Notes under the pieces: model-generated
Seen by the model: the letters and a program-made list of their open reading frames with translations, nothing else
What the model was told of the DNA's origin: nothing
The model's database searches: none
Shown here: piece by piece, positions 1-6,590 of the stretch
Position numbering within the stretch: position 1 is the stretch's first letter
Layout of the letters: every line of letters starts with the position of its first letter
Made by a program: the position numbers and the translations under genes
Assembly (NCBI GenBank): GCA_003505715.1
Contig: DNXU01000607.1
Coordinates: forward strand, 40,988 to 48,985
DNA length: 7,998 nt
Reading direction: 5' to 3'
From: Cyanobacteria bacterium UBA8803
GTDB taxonomy: Bacteria; Cyanobacteriota; Cyanobacteriia; Cyanobacteriales; Coleofasciculaceae

Positions 1-821
1 GCAAAGGTATAGCCATAGTATTGGTCACCGTTGCCATAGTCGTAGGTGAAGTAGTACAAGCTAATACCTGCGGCGTCGGCTTCGTAGTAGTCATAGCCAA
101 AGTAGTCGTAGCCTGTACCAGCACCGAAGATATAATCCACCTCACTGCCAAGGTAGTTGCTACCACTGGCAAAGCCTAGACTGTAGTAGTAGGGGATGTA
201 GGTCTGACCGCTGGTGTCACCATCTACATAGGAGGTGACGAATACATCCCCCAAACTGCTGGCAAAACTAGCGTCGAGGCTATACTCCCCAGTAATCTGA
301 TAGAAGCCGTCAGTGCCAATTTCAGTTGGACCTGTGTAAGTGCCGGAGTCGTAAGTAGCGCCAACAATATAATCGAGATCGCTACCAATCACATAACCGC
401 TATAGTAGTCACCGTTGCCATAGTCATAGTAAAAGGTGTACATAGAGACGTTGGCGGCATCGGCTTCATAGAAACCTCTACCGAAGTCGTCAAATCCTGT
501 AATATCCCCGGAGATATAGTCAAGCTCGCTGCCTAAACCAATGTAACCTGAAGCTAGACCCTGGCTGTAGTAGAGGGGAGTGTAGTTCTGGCCAGATGCA
601 TCTCCATCAAAGTAATCAGAGACGTAGACCAAACCAACATCAGAACTACTGCCGTAGTTGGTAAGAACACCCGTGATCGTATAGAAACCATTTAACCCAA
701 GTTGATTAGCATAAGGGCTAAAGGTCTGGCCTGTAGCAAATGTACCAGAATTAGCGAAACCGTAGCCACTGTAAAGGTCACCATTGCCATAGGTGTAGGT
801 AAAAGTATAGAGGTCTGTCAT
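1..821 (-). CDS. Tyr/Gly-rich tandem-repeat protein, N-terminal part (3' end outside window)
   Basis: I do not recognise the family. The frame is open for 273 codons from an ATG at 821-819 to the window edge. The protein starts MTDLYTFTYTYGNGD and has tandem repeats: unit 1 at residues 5-127 (123 aa), unit 2 at 128-255 (128 aa), and the start of unit 3 at 256-273. Each unit opens with Y-x-F-x-Y-x-YGNGD-x-Y-x-GY (YGNGD at 11-15, 134-138 and 262-266). Each complete unit also has a DGD-[AT]-SGQ-x-Y loop (72-78 and 200-206) followed by a YYS-x-G-x-ASG stretch, a GS-E-x-DYI motif, and a closing YEADAA (118-123 and 246-251). Tyr, Gly, Asp and Ser dominate, with few Lys or Arg. There is no N-terminal signal peptide or membrane segment. 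The alternating pattern suggests beta-rich modules, and the DxDxSG loops could bind calcium; both are inferences. A type I secreted or structural protein is possible, with any export signal beyond the edge. A good Shine-Dalgarno supports the start. Confidence 0.85.
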   Translation of the reverse strand, partial: MTDLYTFTYTYGNGDLYSGYGFANSGTFATGQTFSPYANQLGLNGFYTITGVLTNYGSSSDVGLVYVSDYFDGDASGQNYTPLYYSQGLASGYIGLGSELDYISGDITGFDDFGRGFYEADAANVSMYTFYYDYGNGDYYSGYVIGSDLDYIVGATYDSGTYTGPTEIGTDGFYQITGEYSLDASFASSLGDVFVTSYVDGDTSGQTYIPYYYSLGFASGSNYLGSEVDYIFGAGTGYDYFGYDYYEADAAGISLYYFTYDYGNGDQYYGYTF

Positions 822-831
822 GGAAAGAATG

Positions 832-837
832 CTCCTT
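832..837 (-). promoter_or_regulatory. Shine-Dalgarno of the repeat protein gene
   Basis: On the minus strand AAGGAG lies 10 bases before the ATG at 821-819. It is the clearest ribosome binding site in the window; cphA, cphB and trmD lack one. It fixes the start of the repeat protein and suggests efficient translation. Confidence 0.7.
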
Positions 838-1532
838 ATTTTTGTCGTTTTTGCAGCGCCATAAATCAGGACGATCGGTGTATCAATGGTCAAAAAAGCT
901 AAACTTGGTAAGTAACTTTGTGGCGCATTTTGCTATAGCTTTCTCCAGATAAACTTGGAGTTAGGACATGCTTGAGTTATGCCTGATTACTGGCTAAAAT
1001 AATTCGATATCGAAGACTTTTATTGCTCATGTAAAGCCCACTGCTCGATTGGCTGCCAGCTTAATACCAATGTTATTTTGCGCTTTCAGTTCTTGTTCCA
1101 AAACATATTGGCGCAGGATTTACCCGCTCAAAGACCTTAGCTTGCCAGAGATTTGGAGATAATAGATTTGTCATTAATTGTTATAAACGGGCTGGGTTCC
1201 ATGATTAATTTTCTTGCTTTCCTCACTTGAATTAAACCTGTGCAGCACAAAACTTCCTGCCCAGGCAAGTCTCAGCATCTAATACCGCTTTTCCCTTCAC
1301 TTTTAAGTTTGTCTCATCCGAACAGGGAGAACGCTTTACCTGAGCAGAGTGTTTCCTGCTTAGGGCTATTCGGGTTCAGCAACATGAGAATGCTTCCTAC
1401 CCTTGCATATCTCTAGCACGATCAACCTTATGCACTTTTTGTAAGACTTTGCAGAAATAAATCTTTTACGCCCATCTTTGTATACAGGGCAACTCTTTTA
1501 TCAAGAGTATTACTATACATAAAAAATATTTT
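838..1532. other. intergenic stretch without a convincing gene
   Basis: About 700 bases lie between the repeat protein gene and the repeat array after cphA. No frame gives a long or recognisable product on either strand. The stretch contains a perfect 12-base palindrome, TTCGATATCGAA, at 1003-1014. On the minus strand there are two short open stretches, 1235-1375 (47 codons) and roughly 1030-1120 (about 30 codons, ending in TGA). Both read like plausible protein but have no start codon or ribosome binding site and lie between stop codons. They may be remnants of a decayed gene or chance. No tRNA or CRISPR array is visible. Confidence 0.5.
858..886 (-). promoter_or_regulatory. weak sigma-70 promoter candidate for the repeat protein gene
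   Basis: On the minus strand TTGATA (886-881) is followed after 17 bases by TATGGC (863-858), about 37 bases before the start codon. The -35 is good (5 of 6) but the -10 is poor, so this is only a candidate. Confidence 0.25.
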
Positions 1533-1567
1533 TGGTAATGGGTGATGGGTGATAGGTAATTGGTAAT
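1533..1567. repeat. degenerate heptamer repeat, consensus NGGTRAT, five units
   Basis: Five consecutive 7-base units read TGGTAAT, GGGTGAT, GGGTGAT, AGGTAAT and TGGTAAT. They resemble the short tandemly repeated repetitive (STRR) heptamers known from cyanobacterial intergenic DNA. They are the inverted, partly diverged counterpart of the perfect array at 1590-1624. Confidence 0.85.
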
Positions 1568-1619
1568 TGAGGAAAAGCCAGCTTGTTACCCCATCACCCA
1601 TCACCCATCACCCATCACC
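1534..1619 (-). terminator. long hairpin after cphA, possible terminator
   Basis: The two heptamer arrays are inverted relative to each other. In the minus-strand transcript, 1619-1593 plus 1590-1586 can pair with 1534-1566. This gives about 32 base pairs with one small internal loop (bases 1591-1592 opposite 1561), around a 19-base loop (1567-1585). Three positions are G-U wobbles in this transcript and would be A-C mismatches on the other strand, so the fold favours cphA mRNA. The stem begins two bases after the cphA stop, and the downstream side is A/U-rich with a run of six U about eight bases beyond the stem. It may terminate transcription or protect the 3' end. Its form is atypical for an intrinsic terminator, because the U run is not directly attached. 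Confidence 0.5.
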
Positions 1620-1624
1620 CATCA
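1590..1624. repeat. perfect heptamer repeat (CCCATCA)5
   Basis: Five perfect tandem copies of CCCATCA, or TGATGGG on the minus strand. The last copy contains the TGA stop codon of cphA (1624-1622), so the array starts exactly at the end of the reading frame. Perfect identity between copies suggests recent slippage or amplification. Confidence 0.95.
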
Positions 1625-4309
1625 AAATTGATTGGCTACTGAGGGCTGTAGCTCAGTGTAGGTGTCAGCAGTAACGGTTTGATAACCATTGTTCTCCTGC
1701 AAGGGGCGACGTACCTGAATCAGGCTAATGGCACGACTGACAGTTTCAGGGAGAATTACGACTAACCCGCCTGCGGCAGCTCGATCTAAACCCGTGTTAA
1801 TTGCTTCTGTCTCATTAAGAATCACCTCATACTGACTCTCAGGATTTTCTTGCAAGATACCCTTACAAATTAACTGGGCAGCCTCACCACTGGGGCGGCC
1901 TCGCAGGTCGTCATCCTCTTTAACTATAATGCGGTCAAAGATTTTGGCAGAGAGTTTACCCAGGTTAATAAAGTCTTCATCCCGGCGATCGCCCGGTCCA
2001 CCAACTACTCCAATTCTTTCTCCCGGCCAATTGCAGACAAAACTACCCAGCGCTTCATAACTGGCAGCATTGTGGGCATAATCTACCAGCGCATGGTAAC
2101 GGCGGAGATTAAACAAATTCATCCGTCCTGGTGTCTGAGCTACAGAAGCGTGGAATGTGGTTAGTGCAGATCGAATTGCCTCAATGGGTACACCCTGAGC
2201 AAATGCTGCCAAACTCGCAGCTAAGGCGTTGGCAATCATAAAAGGTGCCATTCCCCTCATCGTAATGGGGATGTGTACGGCCTGCTCAATGCGCAACGTC
2301 CAATCCCCTCTGATCAGTGACAGGTAACCATTCTCATAAACGGCTACCAAACCCCCTTGCCGGACGTGATTTTGTACCACCGGATTCTCTGGGTTCATGG
2401 AGAAAAAGGCGACATGACCTTTTACCTGGGCTGCCATCGGCGCTACTAGGGGATCGTCCGCATTGAGGATGGCATAGCCGTAGGGACTAACGGATTCTGC
2501 TACTACACTTTTGAGATGGGCTAACTGTTCAATGGTATCGATGTCGCCAATGCCTAGGTGATCGGCAGAAACATTTAAAATAACGCCAATATCACAAGTT
2601 TCAAAGGCCAAGCCCGATCGCAAAATCCCTCCCCGCGCTGTTTCCAGCACAGCCACCTCAACCGTGGGGTCTTTAAGAATGACCTGAGCGCTTTGGGGGC
2701 CAGTAGTATCGCCTTTTTCGACCACATGCTCGCCAATGTAAATGCCATCTGTGGTGGTGTAACCGACGACATGACCAGTTTGTTTGTAGATGTGGGCAAT
2801 TAAGCGGGTGGTGGTGGTTTTGCCGTTGGTTCCCGTAATGGCAATGATGGGAATTCGGCTCGGCTTTCCAGGCGGGAACAGCATATCCATTACAGGTGCT
2901 CCGACGTTACGCGGCAAACCTTGACTCGGACAAACGTGCATCCGGAAACCTGGAGCCGCATTTACTTCCACCACCACGCCGTTAACTTCCCGCAAGGGTT
3001 TGGTGATATCCGGCGTCACGATATCAATTCCGGCAATATCGAGGCCGATAATTTTAGCAACTCGCTCCGCTAACCAGACATTTTCGGGATGGATATCATC
3101 GGTACGATCTACGGCAATACCTCCAGTGCTGAGGTTAGCCGTTGCCCGCAGGTAACAGATTTTTCCTTTGTCAAGTACCGTATTTAGGCTGTAGCCCTGA
3201 CGCCCTAGCAACGTCAGACTGGTCTGATCTACAACAATTTTAGTCAAGACATTATCATGTCCTTCTCCCCGATGGGGATCGAGGTTGGTTTGGTCAATTA
3301 GCTCCTGTATGGTAGATTTGCCATCCCCTACTACATGAGCGGGAATGCGTTCGGCAACTGCCACCACTTTGCCATTGACGACTAAAACCCGGTGGTCGAA
3401 ACCCTTATAATACCGTTCGACAATGACCGCACGGGAGATTTCTTTCGCTGTATCGTAAGCTTTTTCGGCTTCGTTCCAGTTTTCGATATCTATAGTAATG
3501 CCCCGCCCGTGATTGCCATCAAGGGGTTTCATGACAATGGGGTAACCCCCGACATCATTAATTGCGTCTTCCAATTCATCAAGGTATTGAACTACAGTTC
3601 CCCGAGGTACTGGAACACCTGAATCTCTCAGAATTTGTTTTGTGCCCTCTTTATCACAGGCCAACTCAACAGCTAAAATTCCTGAATGGTTACTCAAAGT
3701 AGCTTGAATTCGCTTCTGATAAATCCCGTAGCCCAGTTGAATCATGGCTCTAGCACTGAGAAGCATCCAGGGGATGCCTCTGGCTTCTGCCTCTTTGACG
3801 AGTGCTTCCGTTGAAGGCCCCAAAGCCGCATCGCGAGCCAGTTGTTCTAAGTCTTTGAGATCTTGTGCTAATTCGTTTTGGAGGTAAGTGCCAGTCTCGA
3901 CGATGCTTTGACACAGGCGCACCGCTGCCCTAGCTGCATAACGACCTGCTTGTTCGTCCGTGTACTCGAACGCTACCTGGTACACTCCTGGTGTATCCGT
4001 TTCCCTAGTGCGCCCAAATCCTACCCGCATCCCTGCCATTTCTTGCAGTTCTAAGGCTACATGTTCGATAATATGCCCCATCATGGTGCCTTCCTTGACG
4101 CGAGTCAGGAAACCGCCTCGGGCACCAAGGGAACAGAAATGTTCCTCCAGACTGGGTAGCACTCTCAGAAGTCCCTCATAGAAGCCAGGAATCTTGTTGG
4201 AGGGTTTTTGTGCTAGTTCCTCCAAATCGAGACGCATAACAATGACTTTGTGACGCCGAATGCTCCAATAGTTGGGACCGCGTAATGTCTGGATTTTTAG
4301 AATTCGCAT
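1622..4309 (-). CDS. cphA: cyanophycin synthetase (CphA1)
   Basis: This cytoplasmic enzyme polymerises L-Asp and L-Arg into multi-L-arginyl-poly-L-aspartate granules, using ATP for each addition. The product has 895 residues, close to the usual 870-900. Three parts can be seen. The N domain (about 1-160) carries H79-x-x-E82-H83, like the metal-binding motif of the reported primer-generating hydrolase site. The ATP-grasp domain (about 161-485) has K261 and the DGNHGRG loop (264-270), and should add Asp to the backbone. The Mur-ligase-like domain (about 488-875) has the P-loop GTNGKTT (493-499, K497), SADHLG (581-586), DYAHN (743-747) and GPGDRRDEDF (771-780), and should add Arg. As I recall, K261 and K497 match the essential lysines of the Anabaena enzyme. 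All core motifs are present, so it should be active and is not the shorter CphA2. The N-terminus MRILKIQTLRGPNYWSIRR is typical, which supports the ATG at 4309 although no Shine-Dalgarno is visible. cphB lies upstream on the same strand. Confidence 0.97.
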   Translation of the reverse strand: MRILKIQTLRGPNYWSIRRHKVIVMRLDLEELAQKPSNKIPGFYEGLLRVLPSLEEHFCSLGARGGFLTRVKEGTMMGHIIEHVALELQEMAGMRVGFGRTRETDTPGVYQVAFEYTDEQAGRYAARAAVRLCQSIVETGTYLQNELAQDLKDLEQLARDAALGPSTEALVKEAEARGIPWMLLSARAMIQLGYGIYQKRIQATLSNHSGILAVELACDKEGTKQILRDSGVPVPRGTVVQYLDELEDAINDVGGYPIVMKPLDGNHGRGITIDIENWNEAEKAYDTAKEISRAVIVERYYKGFDHRVLVVNGKVVAVAERIPAHVVGDGKSTIQELIDQTNLDPHRGEGHDNVLTKIVVDQTSLTLLGRQGYSLNTVLDKGKICYLRATANLSTGGIAVDRTDDIHPENVWLAERVAKIIGLDIAGIDIVTPDITKPLREVNGVVVEVNAAPGFRMHVCPSQGLPRNVGAPVMDMLFPPGKPSRIPIIAITGTNGKTTTTRLIAHIYKQTGHVVGYTTTDGIYIGEHVVEKGDTTGPQSAQVILKDPTVEVAVLETARGGILRSGLAFETCDIGVILNVSADHLGIGDIDTIEQLAHLKSVVAESVSPYGYAILNADDPLVAPMAAQVKGHVAFFSMNPENPVVQNHVRQGGLVAVYENGYLSLIRGDWTLRIEQAVHIPITMRGMAPFMIANALAASLAAFAQGVPIEAIRSALTTFHASVAQTPGRMNLFNLRRYHALVDYAHNAASYEALGSFVCNWPGERIGVVGGPGDRRDEDFINLGKLSAKIFDRIIVKEDDDLRGRPSGEAAQLICKGILQENPESQYEVILNETEAINTGLDRAAAGGLVVILPETVSRAISLIQVRRPLQENNGYQTVTADTYTELQPSVANQF

Positions 4310-4378
4310 AACAAATGATATAGAAGGTGATTCAAGAAATAGGCGAGGCTGACCAAAAGCAGGATTGGAAAATATTTG

Positions 4379-4407
4379 ATTTTACTAATCATAAGAATTT
4401 CCTTCAA
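4379..4407 (-). promoter_or_regulatory. candidate cphA promoter
   Basis: On the minus strand TTGAAG (4407-4402) is followed after exactly 17 bases by TAAAAT (4384-4379), with the start codon about 70 bases downstream. Matches to the sigma-70 consensus are 4 of 6 and 5 of 6. If used, cphA can be transcribed independently of cphB. The -35 lies inside the dyad at 4392-4422. No clear NtcA site (GTA-N8-TAC) is properly placed. Confidence 0.4.
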
Positions 4408-4422
4408 CTAAGGCAATTCTTA
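4392..4422. promoter_or_regulatory. 31-base dyad overlapping the cphA -35 candidate
   Basis: TAAGAATTTCCTT (4392-4404) is repeated in inverted form as AAGGCAATTCTTA (4410-4422), matching at 12 of 13 positions around a 5-base centre. It covers the proposed cphA -35, as an operator would. It could equally be an RNA hairpin in the leader of a cphB-cphA readthrough transcript. No regulator is identified. Confidence 0.45.
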
Positions 4423-4511
4423 TTACAGATAAGCTTATTGAAGAGAGCGGAATTCATAAATTCATCAACCTATATTTGAATCACAGCTTCTAAGAAAGTT
4501 GCCTTCACTAG

Positions 4512-4557
4512 TTTCCAGCCTCAAAAAGCTGGAAAACTGTTCATTGTGAACAGTTTT
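4512..4557 (-). terminator. two overlapping hairpins after cphB
   Basis: There is a perfect 11-bp stem with a 3-base loop (4533-4543 with 4547-4557) and a perfect 8-bp stem (4512-4519 with 4528-4535). The arms share bases 4533-4535, so the two cannot both form completely. In the cphB transcript the 11-bp stem forms first and ends in UUUU, with another U5 a few bases later. This suggests partial termination or attenuation between cphB and cphA. Function is inferred; the pairing is seen directly. Confidence 0.45.
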
Positions 4558-4567
4558 ATTCTAAAAA

Positions 4568-4644
4568 TTAGTTATTCGCTTCCCAATCGGGTATTCATCC
4601 TAAAGGATGAAATGCTAATAGGTTGACTAACGTTGAATAACTAA
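4568..4644. repeat. nested inverted repeats just downstream of cphB
   Basis: An outer perfect 10-base inverted repeat (TTAGTTATTC at 4568-4577 with GAATAACTAA at 4635-4644) encloses an inner perfect hairpin, TTCATCC-TAAA-GGATGAA (4594-4611). The motif ACTAACG occurs twice, at 4626 and 4640. The element starts 19 bases after the cphB stop codon. It could be a structured 3' end, a small repeat element, or part of an untranslated leader for cphA. It is not a tRNA. Confidence 0.5.
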
Positions 4645-4662
4645 CGACCGCTCCTTCATCCC

Positions 4663-5532
4663 TCATCCTTCCTTCGGCATCAGGGAACGCTTGTGCAAAT
4701 GATAGCGATCGCCATGACATAAGATATGCACCCGTAAATTATGGAGACTGATGGGATCGTTGGCACCAACATCGGAATGATTAGTATAAGACATTTCTCC
4801 GGGATCGATAATGGTGACAGTACCTTTACCCATAACCTGCAACCAACCATCTCGCTCAAACATGGCACAGGTATCCTCATCAATACCTATCCCCAAGCGA
4901 TCGGGATGGGTAGCCACGGCACTCATCAGTCGCGCCATCCGATTGCGATTGAGAAAATGCTGATCGACAATCACCTCTGGAATGATGCCCAACCCGGTTG
5001 CCATATCGACTAAGGAACGGTTCGGGCACTCCCCACTGCCACCCCCTGCAATCATATGATGACCCATCACTGCTGCTCCCGCACTCGTGCCTGCTAGGGT
5101 AATCTCCCCCAAATGTACTCGCTGCCGCACTTTTTCCATTAAGGGCGTGTCTGAGAGCAACCCACACAAGCGCAGTTGATCGCCGCCCGTCATGAAGACG
5201 CCAGTACAATCTTCTACATAAGCCTGGAAATAGGGGTCTGAGCCTTGGCCGCGATCGCGGATGTCGAGTACCATAATTTCCTTGGCTCCCATCTCTTCAA
5301 AAATGCCCTGGTAGCGATCGCCAATAATGCTAGGTTCCCGCGAAGCCGAGGGAATAATAGCTATTCGCGCCTCACTTGAGCCCGAACGGTAAAAGAAGGT
5401 GTGTAGGATCTCCCGTCCATGAACTTTGTCTTCAGCACCGCCGATTACCATAATCGCTGTTTTCGTAGACTGAGGCATCCGAGTTTCTTGGAGATGAGAT
5501 TCTAACTGCAACATATTATCAAGTTGAGGCAT
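4663..5532 (-). CDS. cphB: cyanophycinase (CphB), peptidase family S51
   Basis: This cytoplasmic serine exopeptidase releases beta-Asp-Arg dipeptides from cyanophycin, which an isoaspartyl dipeptidase then splits. The product has 289 residues. Visible motifs are VIGGAEDKVHGRE (29-41), IIPSASREP (59-67), FMTGGDQ (113-119), the nucleophile elbow GTSAGA (148-153, Ser150), DQHF (190-193, His192), R196, R201 and GIDEDT (216-221, Glu219). Shifted by 18, these agree with my recollection of the Synechocystis catalytic residues Ser132, His174 and Glu201, so the active site looks intact. The same shift makes an internal ATG at 5478 (Met19, MPQSTKTAIMVIGG) the equivalent of the Synechocystis start and gives 271 residues. 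Met1 (5532) and Met7 (5514) are also possible, and none has a clear Shine-Dalgarno. It is transcribed towards cphA, 353 bases away, which fits co-regulated storage and mobilisation of nitrogen. Confidence 0.96.
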   Translation of the reverse strand: MPQLDNMLQLESHLQETRMPQSTKTAIMVIGGAEDKVHGREILHTFFYRSGSSEARIAIIPSASREPSIIGDRYQGIFEEMGAKEIMVLDIRDRGQGSDPYFQAYVEDCTGVFMTGGDQLRLCGLLSDTPLMEKVRQRVHLGEITLAGTSAGAAVMGHHMIAGGGSGECPNRSLVDMATGLGIIPEVIVDQHFLNRNRMARLMSAVATHPDRLGIGIDEDTCAMFERDGWLQVMGKGTVTIIDPGEMSYTNHSDVGANDPISLHNLRVHILCHGDRYHLHKRSLMPKEG

Positions 5533-5548
5533 AAAGTGAGTTCAGGGG

Positions 5549-5571
5549 TTGAGCGCAAGCCTGTTGCTCAA
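5549..5571. repeat. inverted repeat TTGAGC/GCTCAA ahead of cphB
   Basis: TTGAGC (5549-5554) and GCTCAA (5566-5571) form a perfect 6-base inverted repeat, 16 bases before the annotated cphB start. A further GCTCAA occurs at 5601-5606. It may be a leader hairpin or a regulator site. The stem is short, so chance is possible. Confidence 0.3.
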
Positions 5572-5648
5572 AATGCCACTCTATAATGATTTGGGATCTA
5601 GCTCAACTTATATCTGGGCTATTGGCTATACCAAGCCCCTCACCCAAA

Positions 5649-5677
5649 TTGATTGCATTTTATTATATCTTTATAAT
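5649..5677 (+). promoter_or_regulatory. sigma-70-type promoter of trmD
   Basis: TTGATT (5649-5654) is followed after 17 bases by a perfect TATAAT (5672-5677). The expected transcript start near 5684 leaves a leader of about 30 bases before the GTG start of trmD. This is the best promoter in the window and fits steady expression of a housekeeping gene. Confidence 0.7.
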
Positions 5678-5712
5678 GGCTCCTTTTTGTCTCTACGCCT
5701 GTTCGATTTGCC

Positions 5713-6417
5713 GTGCGATTTGATGTTGTTACTCTTTTCCCGGATTTCTTTACCTCAGCCCTAAGTTCGGGATTGCTCGGCAAGGCGCTACTCAAAAAAA
5801 TTGCCGAAGTCCATTTCGTCAATCCCCGCGACTTCGCTACCGACAAGCACCGACGAGTGGATGATGAACCCTATGGGGGCGGGGTGGGGATGTTAATGAA
5901 ACCGGAGCCAATTTTTGCTGCTGTGGAGTCATTGCCCATATTGCCCCAGCGGGATGTGATTATGATGACACCTCAGGGACAACCGCTGAACCAGCAATTA
6001 TTGGTTGAATTGGCAACCGGTTATGACCAACTGATTCTAATTTGCGGACATTACGAAGGTGTTGATGAGCGGGTGTTGCATTTAGTGACGCGGGAAGTTT
6101 CCTTGGGAGACTTTGTCTTGACTGGTGGGGAAATTCCAGCCCTAGCCCTTATTAATGGGGTAGTGCGGTTGCTACCCGGAACAGTTGGGAAAGCTGAGTC
6201 CCTGAAATCAGAAAGCTTTGAAGCTGGGTTGCTCGATTATCCTCAGTACACGCGCCCCTGGGAGTTTCGCGGCTGGACGGTGCCAGAGGTATTGCGATCA
6301 GGTAATCACCAGGAAATTGCTCGTTGGCGCAAACAACAGCAGATTGAGAGAACTCGAGATCGCCGTCCGGACTTATACTCCAATTGGGTGAAGGAGAGCG
6401 GTTCCGAGTTAGAATAA
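5713..6417 (+). CDS. trmD: tRNA (guanine37-N1)-methyltransferase TrmD
   Basis: This SPOUT-class enzyme uses S-adenosylmethionine to form m1G at position 37 of tRNAs that read codons beginning with C or G-rich codons, which prevents +1 frameshifting. The product has 234 residues, the usual core length. It begins with the typical RFDVVTLFP and has RRVDDEPYGGGVGMLMKPEP (47-66), CGHYEGVDERV (111-121) and SLGDFVLTGGEIPALALI (130-147) of the knotted cofactor site. R152 aligns with E. coli R154, followed by GLLDYPQYTRP (172-182) and LRSGNHQEIARWR (194-206) of the tRNA-binding C-domain. Glu167 sits where E. coli has the catalytic Asp169. The start is GTG; an in-frame stop at 5674-5676 with no ATG in between excludes a longer form, and no Shine-Dalgarno is seen. 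A strong promoter lies directly upstream. It is divergent from cphB and is not in the usual rpsP-rimM-trmD-rplS cluster of many bacteria. Confidence 0.97.
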   Translation: MRFDVVTLFPDFFTSALSSGLLGKALLKKIAEVHFVNPRDFATDKHRRVDDEPYGGGVGMLMKPEPIFAAVESLPILPQRDVIMMTPQGQPLNQQLLVELATGYDQLILICGHYEGVDERVLHLVTREVSLGDFVLTGGEIPALALINGVVRLLPGTVGKAESLKSESFEAGLLDYPQYTRPWEFRGWTVPEVLRSGNHQEIARWRKQQQIERTRDRRPDLYSNWVKESGSELE

Positions 6418-6428
6418 AATATTTTATT
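6413..6428. repeat. A/T-only palindrome at the trmD stop codon
   Basis: AATAAAATATTTTATT is a perfect 16-base palindrome that contains the TAA stop of trmD (6415-6417). It has no G or C and no U-tail geometry, so it is a poor intrinsic terminator. The remaining bases to 6590 hold one HIP1 copy (6520) and no clear promoter or gene. Confidence 0.45.
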
Positions 6429-6590
6429 GTACCACTATGCCATTTCTCGATCAGTCTTCCCAAAGGCTTATCTGGGACGCCGCAGAGGTAAGGCAAACCT
6501 ATCTTTCTCTTGGAAATGGGCGATCGCAGTTGCCGAACCTTGAGCGAAGGGAAAAAAGCGATAAGCCGTATTGCGAGATCAAATTACACA

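Noticed and set aside
702..902. 66-codon open frame on the plus strand
   Set aside because: It lies mostly antisense to the start of the repeat protein, whose frame is supported by repeats and a strong Shine-Dalgarno.
1533..1624. CRISPR array
   Set aside because: The units are only 7 bases long, contiguous and without spacers.
4372..4385. NtcA-like site upstream of cphA (GTA-N8-TAT on the minus strand)
   Set aside because: The second half-site differs from TAC, and it overlaps the proposed -10 instead of lying near -41, so it does not fit an NtcA-activated promoter.
4568..4644. tRNA-like length (77 bases) with a pairing outer stem
   Set aside because: There is no T-loop consensus, no anticodon arm of the right geometry and no D-arm; the outer stem is 10 bp and the inner hairpin is off-centre.
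5564..5587. second plus-strand promoter with TATAAT at 5582-5587
   Set aside because: The nearest TTG-type -35 (5564-5569) is only 12 bases away, too close for sigma-70; the promoter at 5649-5677 is far better placed for trmD.
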